Source: Botryococcus braunii
Taxonomy: Eukaryota > Chlorophyta > Trebouxiophyceae
DNA length: 64,000 nt
Direction: 5' to 3'
Assembly (NCBI GenBank): GCA_002005505.1
Contig: KV908439.1
Span: forward strand, 112,501 to 176,500
Position numbers and translations under genes: made by a program. Numbering within the stretch: the first letter of the stretch is position 1; each line of letters opens with the position of its first letter. The notes under the pieces are model-generated. The model was not told the origin of the DNA. It saw nothing but the letters and a program-made list of their open reading frames with translations, and searched no databases. Shown here in pieces: positions 53,851 through 64,000 of this stretch.

Positions 53851-53884
53851 GATGAAGCATATCCTGATCAGGATATGCTTCATC
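53851..53884. repeat. 34-bp perfect palindrome
   Basis: GATGAAGCATATCCTGA directly followed by its exact reverse complement; no spacer. Confidence 0.96.
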
Positions 53885-53989
53885 TTTCACTTAGAGCTGG
53901 AGGGAGAGCCTCTTGTAAGTAGCTAGTCAACTGGCACTTCCCTGGTCTCCAACTGTGTTTGCTGAGACTGATATATTTCACTGTTACCT

Positions 53990-55240
53990 TTAAATGTGTT
54001 TGCTCGCTTCATATGAACCAAGATCGGTGGATCGGTGAGGTTTTGGATCCGGTGGCCAGCCAGTCGCATGTGGATAGCGTACGGCCCCCCGTGCAGTACA
54101 AACAGTGCTTTGTACCACCGGAAAGAACAGATCACTACACTCAGCTTGCAATTGACAGGAATGCTGTCCTCGCCGGGGACATGCATTCTGACGTGAGGGC
54201 CCAGGCATCGGCCCCTGTATGGTACAAACACTGGCTCTGTACCATCAGGGTCGACAGATCACAGCGCTCAGCTTGCTGTTCCTCCAGGGAACACGGACCC
54301 TCTGAGGGGGCCCAAGCAAAGGCCCTGTACGGTACAGTTATTGGCTCTGTACCATCAAGATTGGCATATCACTGCGCTCAGCTTCCTGTACCCAAGGGGC
54401 ACCGACAGGGTGCGGGGCGAAGCTCCAGGGTAGTTTCGCACCATTGGGACAAAATCGGGAGAAACTCTTTATTCTAAACTAGTTGCGCCTCCGAGGCTGA
54501 GGAGAAATTGCGAAACCCCGGTACATCGCAGTACAATTGGCAGGCCTATGCCGCATCGACTCACACATTTCAAGTACAAATTTGCATGTAATGTTGTGCC
54601 ATGTTTGTACGGCAGGTCGCCGAAGGGCGGCAGGACTCCAAATCATAAGAACATGTATTCGACCTCAACATCTTTACCTGGAAGTTAGAAGCATTTTGAT
54701 GAAGTTACCAAAATTTCTCCTTTACTGGGGAATTTAAAATTAAGAGTGAAGCCTATTCTAACCGCTGGGGAATTTCTCCTAATCCCGCCTTAATTTCGCA
54801 TTACGCCTCCGCGCTGGAGTTTTGCCCCGCACCCTGCACGGCACGGATCCTCTGAAGGGTCCAAAGCGTAGGTCTTGTACTGTGGAAAGACTGGTGCTGT
54901 ACCATCGAGATCGCCATCTCACGTAATCACTTTCATGAAAGCAGGGTCTCATGCACTAACCTCAGCAGCTGGCCTCCAGGGGCCACGCATCTTTGGAAGG
55001 GGCTCAAAAAGTTTAATTAAGCATAGACCTCGCACTAACGCTGTACAGTACGAGACTGGCCGTCTCCCTCCAGGTCAAGTACCACGTTCCAAGTTTGATT
55101 GAACCAGTTCAGTAAGTGTGTTTTATCATATCATTAATTTCAGCTTTGTGTTCTCCGAACGACGCGGATCCTATCAAGGGCCACAAGCACGTTCCCTGAG
55201 GCAGTGCGTCAGACTGGCTCTGTGCCATAAGAGACGGGCC
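53990..55240 (+). repeat. About 118-bp diverged tandem array
   Basis: Units share GGTACAAACACTGGCTCTGTACCATCA, AGATCAC..CGCTCAGCTTGC and CACGGATCCTCTGA.GGGCCCAAGC. Three adjoining units lie at 54085-54420. Outlying ones occur at 54000-54080, 54840-54935 and 55160-55240. Confidence 0.8.
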
Positions 55241-55535
55241 CCTTATCTCCACAGTCTCTGGAGGCACAAAAGTGCACTTCTTAAGTGTTCTAATTGTTCT
55301 GAAGCAATAGTACGAACTTTGGATGTGGTGGGCTTGGAGCAGACACCAACTTTCCACTCAAAATGCCACATGATGTGGCCTTATCTACCTTTACCGCTAC
55401 AAAGCCGTTACATTTACATGCCTAGGCAAACTGTAAACCGGTGCGGGGATTGCAAGGCGACGCAGAAAGTGAGACACAGAACTCTTAGGCCAGCTGTCCC
55501 CATCTGCCCCATTCTTTCCCTCTCCCCCCCCCCCT

Positions 55536-55538
<3 letters not shown>

Positions 55539-55616
<78 letters not shown>
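55539..55616 (+). repeat. (CA)n microsatellite
   Basis: Uninterrupted CA run after a C/T tract. Confidence 0.97.
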
Positions 55617-55620
<4 letters not shown>

Positions 55621-56187
55621 CAATATAGAGGACTGTGATCTCCCTTCCCCTTGCTCGTTCCACATCGTACGTCCGCCTTGCCCACGTACTTGCAGCCCGT
55701 TCTCCGAGCTCCTAGCGTTGTCGGCATGACTGGGGGAATACCCGCCTCCCCATTTGTAGTGATGAATTCACCACAGCTTCGTTCTCCCTTGTCCTCTTTC
55801 CATCTCGTCTTCTTTTCTGGTTTGAGTCGTTCAGGGATTTCAATCTGTGGCGCTACTGTGCTCTCAGTCCAACATTGTCTCAGATTGCCCCTTGCCATTG
55901 ACCTCAGTCTGCCCCTGATTTCAGATGGACCTTGTTGCCGGTGAAGGGGGAGGAGGACAGTAGGAGGAGTACACAGTAATGAAAGACTTGAGCGGGTGCA
56001 ATGCTGAGGGTTCGTACCCTATCACCTGCTTTGGTTGATTGAACCTCTTAAGCCCATCCTTGCATTTTGATATAGGGATGTCAGACCTATTCCGGATACT
56101 TCCAGAGACTGCTGCAAGAGTTCAGAAGAGTTCCAAAGAAAACTGAGCAACTTTGACGGGTTGGGGGCATGCGGCGTTAAAGCAAGA

Positions 56188-56323
56188 GCCGAACTGGGAA
56201 TTCCAGCGATGTCGAATTTGTGTGGCTTTTTGGGCACAAAATTTCTTCCCTTTCGAGTCGGGATGGTCCGCATCGTGCCAAATTTCGGACTAAAATGTGA
56301 CCTCGCTGGAGTTCCCCGTTGAC
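56188..56323. mobile_element. MITE-like element, copy 3 (reverse orientation)
   Basis: Inverted ends GAACTGGGAATTCCAGCGA and TCGCTGGAGTTCCCCGTT. Read in reverse, its interior matches the 6149-6283 copy (GGTCACATTT..GTCCGAAAT..GGCACGAT..CACACAAATTCGA). It also shares CATCCCGACT with the 7158-7280 copy. Confidence 0.8.
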
Positions 56324-56324
56324 C

Positions 56325-56620
56325 AGCGCATGGAGGCCACGCCTTGGATGCTGCCCAAATCACGCCTTGGATGCAATGTGAATCAACGATGCTGTGCGAT
56401 CACGTCCTGAATGCTGTGAAGATCATGGCCTGGATGCTGTGCCATACATGTCCCGGACGCGATTTCGGCAGCATCCTAACCACTGTTTCGGACGCTGCCC
56501 AAATCACATTTTGAATGCTGTGCGAATCGCATCGTGGATGCTGTCCAAGTCATGTCCTGAATCCTGCGCGAGTCACGTCTGGATGCAGCGCGAAATGCGT
56601 CTGGAATCAAGAATCCCGGC
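56325..56620 (+). repeat. About 33-bp tandem array
   Basis: Recurring TGGATGCTGTGCGAATCACGTCC / CTGAATGCTGTG units, about nine diverged copies, immediately right of the MITE copy. Confidence 0.85.
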
Positions 56621-56965
56621 CAAAGATGGCGAAGCAGACTCCAAGCGTGCAAATCCAGGTGCAGGCTTGGACACAGCACTCACACCGCTCTAGCCACCAG
56701 ATTGCACAGAGGGCGCAGTTTCCCTCCGGGTCATTGCAGCAGCCTGCGGCACCCTCCCCACCGCACCCCTCACCACGTGCAGCATCGTTTGAATGAAGTG
56801 TCCAACGTAATGTACAATCTGTACTTCACAATGTATTTGATGTACCAAAACAAACAGTGAAGCATACCCCACTGCAAAGCACTTGAATTCTTGCTCTTGC
56901 TCCTACATGCTGGTGTGCGGAAGCCAGGGGCTATGAACACACCCGATGGGAGCCAATACGCATAC

Positions 56966-56966
56966 A

Positions 56967-57015
<49 letters not shown>

Positions 57016-57084
57016 GCACGCACACACACACACACACACACTCTCACACATACACACGCACGCACACACGCACACACACATACA

Positions 57085-57157
<73 letters not shown>
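56966..57157 (+). repeat. (CA)n-(CT)n microsatellite
   Basis: CA with GCAC interruptions, then a CT run at about 57087-57157. Confidence 0.96.
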
Positions 57158-57162
<5 letters not shown>

Positions 57163-57316
57163 GACGCAAACACATGTGCAGACACAGATGGTTGCAATTT
57201 CCCACGTGTGGAGCTCCAAAACAGTGTGCATGTGTACACGCACACCCGCCCCCTCCCCACCCCACACGCGCTTGCATGCATGCATGCCCGCTGCTCCCCT
57301 CTTCCCTCGATTGTGT

Positions 57317-57442
57317 CTAGTGAGTGGTCACGCCTCCGCAGCAGCCAACACTGTCTTCTGTTGGGGCCGGCGCTCCTGCAGGAACTGCTCTGCTGATTTC
57401 CTCTGCTACTGGAGGCTCGAGTGTGCCTTTCTCTGCAGTTTC
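57317..57442 (-). CDS. Possible terminal exon of an unknown minus-strand gene
   Basis: After TTTCAG the minus strand opens a 42-codon frame, [20 protein letters not shown]...CCGGVTTH stop, with Pro/Ala/Glu-rich composition. No companion exon could be recognised to the right. It may be chance. Confidence 0.2.
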   Translation of the reverse strand, partial: ETAEKGTLEPPVAEEISRAVPAGAPAPTEDSVGCCGGVTTH

Positions 57443-60400
57443 CTGAAACCCCATCCTGAACCCAAAAGCATCACCAACAAAGTGCATTCATTAACATTTC
57501 GCAAACCCGTCAGTGGTAGTACCACTGGTACAGCAAAAATGAATTATTCTCCAACCAGTCATCAATCCAGCAGAATGGATATTGCTGGACCCAGCCATAT
57601 AGGATAGGAACAACACAACGATTATACAGGCAAGGTACAAGTGAGGTTACACACGCATGTTGAGGATAACTGCCTATGCGTGGTGCGCACATGCACAGAT
57701 AGCCGCGGAGAGAGAAAGAGAGAGGGTAAGGAGGTGTGTGTATGTGTGTGTGAATGAGGGAGGAAGAGATGGCATATGTAATCCATGCAGTGAGCTTGAC
57801 AGACCCTGCTTCCCCATGAAAATCAAATCCTTGAGAACGACGTGCAGGATTTAAAGATGCGCACCTCTGTCAAGGATACAAAATAAAAATCTGCTGATAG
57901 ACGCGAAAGTCGAAATCCCTCCTGTTCGCATTCGCCAATACCTCCACCTGCTTTAACTGGAAGTGGAGGTCATTACAGAGAATTTATTCTTTTGAAATCA
58001 CTGTACCACCGTCGTTGGAAATGAAAAACAAGGACTTCTGCGCCGCAGGTAGGACGGCTTTTAGTAGTATACGAGTTACCGAGTATGCCTGCGAACAATA
58101 CAAGCAGCTGCCAGCGTCAGCCAAAAGGTCATTGCAGAATCTAATCTGCACTTCTTGTCTTCCTTTGCAAAAGAGGTGGGGCTTGGGGGGGTGGGGTGGG
58201 GGGGCTATTGCAGCTAGGCAGTTGCCCGACAAAACAAAATGCTGCACTCGGACACTCGCATTTATGCACATCATGGCCAATGAAAAATGTTACAGAAATA
58301 ATGTACCTCTGTATAGGCTTGGCTTTAAGATGTAGGAGTTGAGTCCCCGGGGAGTCCCGGAATGTGCCGATAGTTATTACTTTAAAAAGTTCAAACCTAC
58401 GGTCCTCCAAATACCAGCCCGTCTCTGCCTTTTAAGTCTGCGTTCATGAATGTCAACTAAAGACCTGCAGCGGCAACACTTGTTAACAACAACTTGTCAC
58501 ACTGCAAAACTGTTTTAGCAGACCATTGCTGAGTTGCACATGTCACATGTCACATGTGGCATGGCCCATAGGAAAGGAGTCCGGGACTCCGAGTCCCGTG
58601 ACGGGGTTCATGTGGTGCCAAGTGCACGTGCGGCCAGGCCGCCTTGAGGCACGGGTTACTCATGTAGCTTGTGCTGTATTATACAGCCTGTATACATGTC
58701 CCCCCAGTGCGAACAGCGATGCCCATGCAGCAGCACACAAACAGGACATGCAACAGAACACAACAACGATGTGTCCGTAACTACGTTCCAGAAAGGTCCA
58801 TACACATGTTCTCAACCATTCCGTTACAACTCATACCGAAAGGTAACTCCAGGAGCCGGCTCCTCCAGGAGCTCTCCCAAAGTTGGAGTCCCAACATGCT
58901 GAAAGTTGCTTTTTGCCTCCATGCGCCTCGCGGTACTTCCTTCAGGTTGAGCCCAGACGCGCGGCCTCCCATTCTAAAGTTAATGTAACTACTGCCGTGT
59001 AATCAGAGTAATAACATACCGGGAGTTACAAGAGTACATGTACTATATAACATCTACTACTATATGTTATATTCACTATTAGAGTGCAATTACTCCTCCT
59101 GCGGGGCCGTGGCCCGCCGGGACTGCATCAAGTCTCACAAACGCAACTGCAACTCTTCGGTAACATAACCATAGACCAGGCCTTGGAAAGATGTATTCTT
59201 CCTTCCCCTTCTTAAGAAGAAGAGAAAATCTCCCCATTATTCTTCAAAAGACTTCCTTAAGGCAGAAGAAGCTTCCTCGAAGAAGCTTCTTCTTCCTAGA
59301 CATCAAAGTGAAGCATATCGCAAACCACGTCTTCGTCTTCCTCAGGTCCTGTGGAGGTGTTCAGCGAAATGCTTGAGCCCTTATGGAAGATTTTTGTTGA
59401 TTATTGGAAGATCCTTAAGCGTGTAGCTACGTATGGTTATAAGGTGGGTTGTGCGGAGCGGGCGGGAGCGGGGGCTGAAAGCCCGCCCGGGGGGGGGGGG
59501 GGGGGTGTGCGTAGGATTTCTACTGGCCGGATCCCGGGGTCTCATGCCCATGCCTGCTTGGGGATGGGTTCCCTTTGCAAGTACAACGGAGGGTGGATGG
59601 GGGTTCTAAAGACCTCTGGTTGTTTTGGGCCAGGGCTAAGGCTTATCCTTAACGTTCTCGAGGGCAAAATCCTAGGCCTTAAGATTGGGCTTTGCTCAAA
59701 GCCACCATTTCGTTATGAGAACCTCCAGATGATGATAGGCTTACCATAGCTTAAATGGACCGGAGTAAGCCTACATTCATGTCGGGGTCTGAAGCATCTC
59801 CTGGCTCAGCAGCATACAGCTCCAAGAATTTGAAGGAAAAGTGAAATATATTGCAACTTGACTGCTATTCCGCATTGGCCTTACATAAATGTATGCGTGA
59901 TCATTGGAAGTTGAGATTCTTGACTTCAAAAGCTTGTCGCTCCCCCCCCCCCCCTGCCTTTCCCTCATCTTCACACCCCCTCCCCACCTTTCTTCACTTT
60001 TCCTTGAATTACTCCGATGCTAATCCTTTCAAGTCCCTCCGGCTAAAATTATCCGTGCTGGCCTCGACACCATAAAGGGCTGTAAATCCTTCCTGACTAC
60101 CTCGTCACATTTACAAATTAGAGGATAAACAGTCCCTCTCTGCTCGGGTGCTGTAGTGTTCAGCTTCCAACTTGTCACCTGAAGTTTTCTTAGTCCAACC
60201 GTTAAGTCAGGTCGGATCTCGTCCTCGAGATCCCGAGAGTCTATTCTGCAATAATCAAGTGGCTATGAAGTGATCTGTTCTTTTACAGAAAATTCTGTTT
60301 TAAGGTAAGGAAGATTGCTTCCCTTCCCCCATTATGTAGATCGGGATCTCTACAATACTTTTGCTGTAATCATCTAGTATGGGCAAGTCTTGCTTGTACA

Positions 60401-60617
60401 CCTGAAGATCTTCATCACGTGGCTACTTTGAAATTGCGTCCGACATCCATGTTTAGCGGGTAGGCTCTCTGGGTTTTGACTGAGTCGGTGTTCGTACTTT
60501 GAGCTTGTGACTGCACTTTCCACGAAACCAGGCCCCTCTGCAATTACACAGTACGGTACTTGCAGATTAGCAGAATATGTTACATCAAATTGATTTTACG
60601 TTGGTGTTCGTTTGCAG
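57443..60617. other. No gene identified
   Basis: Contains short palindromic motifs (AGGAGCCGGCTCCT near 58853; AAGAAGCTTC repeats at 59255-59312) and a G-run (59486-59503). An open stretch at 59346-59441 (PVEVFSEMLEPLWKIFVDYWKILKRV) runs from CTCAG to a GTGGGT donor-like site and might be an isolated exon. No gene could be built. The right end probably holds the COX19 promoter. Confidence 0.45.
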
Positions 60618-62351
<1,734 letters not shown>

Positions 62352-63637
62352 CGGGAGAACTGAAAGTGCAGAGCTGTCGAAGGAAAGGGAAGTTCCCCCC
62401 CCCTCTTTTTTTTTTTTTGGGGGGGGGGGGGGGGGAGGTAGTTCTCATGGCATGCACCTTTTGATTCTAGCTCACCATCATTTGCATTCTCTAAAACAAT
62501 AACAAGTATCTGAAGGGTGCACGTGGCTCAGCCGTTGAAGTGATGCGGAGCTGTCGGCCTGGCAAATGTGGGTCTCCTCTAAGTGGCTTCAAGCAGACAG
62601 AATTGTTGGGAAAGGTTTGAAGTTCTTGTCAAATGGCGCTGTCCCTAGCTACGAGGGACCTGCTGGTACTTCTCACGTGTCACGTGTTCTCTGTAGTATA
62701 CAATACAGGGAAGGGGTGAGAAGCCGGAGGTAGGATGTCCTGATGAACTGCGATTGATTTATATGGTGTCAACACGTCATTGCTGTGATTGATTTGATGT
62801 GAACTTAATCGAGCCTGAGGTTTCCATGGAAATGGAGAGTACGGCCCCCAGATGGCCCAAGGTCGACAACAGCGTTTGCACTATTGGCACTAGTCGGTAT
62901 GCTATAGTCTTGATTGAGTTTGGGTCATCAAGCCGTCCAGCTAGCGTATGTGCTGATGTTTGAGAGAAGTCTCCTTAAAGCATAAAGAATGTAAAATGAA
63001 GTGGGGCCTTACCTGCATCCTGCAAGTTGAAATGACAAGTTTCAGACAAGAATTTTCTGGAGATTGGGCTGAAAATGTGAGAATTCATGGATAGTGAGTT
63101 TTCAAGAAGTGATTCCAATGCGAGGTACACTGATTTGAACTCTTCGAGCTGCAAGGGTTACTGTACAGATCTGCTGCAGTCTATAGTTAGTCTTGTACAT
63201 GGAGGAGTTGAGGATGGAGCCTGTCAGACCCGATGGAACATGGTGGAATGCCTGAACATGTTTATTGAGATGAGGTATGTGCTAAAAGTATGAGGTGGGC
63301 AGCCGTTAGCGTGCTATATGGACTGGTATCAGAGTGCTATTGCTCGGTAAGCCCGAAGGCTTTGATGGGCAGCTTCTGAAAGTATGATGATCAGCTTCAT
63401 GCTTTCAGGAGTGTTCGCTGGGTTCGCCCATCAAGTATCACTAGATGTTGTAGCGTGAAGTGTAGGGGTCATATATAACCCCCTCATGTAAAATAATAAT
63501 TTAAAAAAAAAAAACGTGTGCTGGACCTTGCATACCTTTTGCCAACAAAGGCATACCTTACGTAAGGCGATGACGTCATCGCACGACAATTGATGTGGAT
63601 GTGTCCGTCTAACGTGGATGGATATCTCTGTTAAGAC
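62352..63637. other. Downstream of COX19, no gene identified
   Basis: C-, T- and G-homopolymers at 62396-62436. A 68-codon frame at 63087-63293 (ARYTDLNSSSCKGYCTDLLQ...) has no recognisable family. Confidence 0.5.
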
Positions 63638-63916
63638 TTGTCCAGACAGTTGACCTACGTATCACGGTCCAGCGGAACAGCGGAACAACTATATGTTCCG
63701 TTGGCATACTCTCCAACTGACAAGGGTAGATCTAGATGGCAAGGGATCCCCCTTAGCGAGAGGATCTGTACTAGGTGTTTATTAGGGATGGTGGGAGATG
63801 AGTTTCATTTCTTGTCCATTTGTCCATCGTTCGAACATATTCGATCTCAGTTTAATCACCTTGTCCACCCGCGAGTACGATCAGTTACTCGCTTCATGTG
63901 GCAGCAAGACGGGTGA
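63638..63916 (+). pseudogene. Non-LTR retrotransposon C-terminal remnant, second copy
   Basis: IPLSERICTRCLLGMVGDEF followed by HFLSICPSFEHIRSQF and RFMWQQDG stop. It carries the same Cys-Cys-His-Cys module and closing motif as 36769-36975. The open frame is 92 codons; the reverse transcriptase is not present. Confidence 0.7.
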
Positions 63917-64000
63917 AGGGGTTGCAAGGTTTGTGGTTATCGCTTTAAAGGCGTACATGAATGGTTCAAGGACATCCGGATACTACATGAATGGTTCAAG

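Noticed and set aside
54985..55102. Possible tRNA or small RNA in the 54-55 kb repeats
   Set aside because: No cloverleaf or A/B box pair could be traced; the sequence belongs to the ~118-bp array.

Overview
This is a nuclear eukaryotic window. Genes are split by long introns with ordinary GT-AG boundaries, the DNA is crowded with long dinucleotide microsatellites and tandem arrays, and transposons are present. The gene set points to the green lineage: an EHD GTPase of plant layout (no C-terminal EH domain, and an N-terminal region entering from off the left edge), a sterol 24-C-methyltransferase, COX19, and a Copia element with a half-tRNA-type primer site. A large-genome green alga, for instance a prasinophyte, fits best. 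That placement is inference; no rRNA or organelle marker is present.

Layout. (1) 1-11937, plus strand: EHD GTPase gene, nine coding exons seen, 5' end missing. (2) 12.0-16.8 kb: intergenic, with palindromes and microsatellites. (3) 16837-20585, minus: a multi-exon gene for a probably secreted protein that I do not recognise. (4) 20.6-28.5 kb: intergenic, with several tandem duplications. (5) 28553-35970, minus: sterol methyltransferase, eight exons that join without a frame break into 403 codons. (6) 36.8-45.8 kb: transposon nest. A young Copia element (37577-44716, identical 691-bp LTRs, GTCGC target duplication, intact 1800-aa polyprotein) sits inside a decayed non-LTR reverse transcriptase, beside remnants of another non-LTR element and a Ty3/gypsy integrase. 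(7) 46211-48548, plus: a 123-aa EF-hand protein in four exons. (8) 48.5-60.6 kb: tandem arrays, palindromes and a MITE, with no confident gene. (9) 60618-62351, plus: COX19, 117 aa. (10) 63.6 kb: another non-LTR C-terminal remnant.

Two observations stand out. First, in both large genes many tandem arrays are built from the exon/intron junction itself. The unit contains the end or start of a coding exon plus its splice site, repeated into the intron (EHD: acceptor at 334, donors at 6582 and 7134, acceptor at 8686, and the stop-codon region; SMT: acceptors of exons 6 and 8). This leaves series of decoy splice sites and pseudo-mini-exons. Second, the Copia element has a 90-codon leader ORF that starts with a histone H3 tail mimic (RTKQTARK) and overlaps the polyprotein start by ATGA.

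The housekeeping genes do not form one pathway: membrane remodelling (EHD), membrane sterol synthesis (SMT), cytochrome oxidase assembly (COX19) and calcium sensing (EF-hand).
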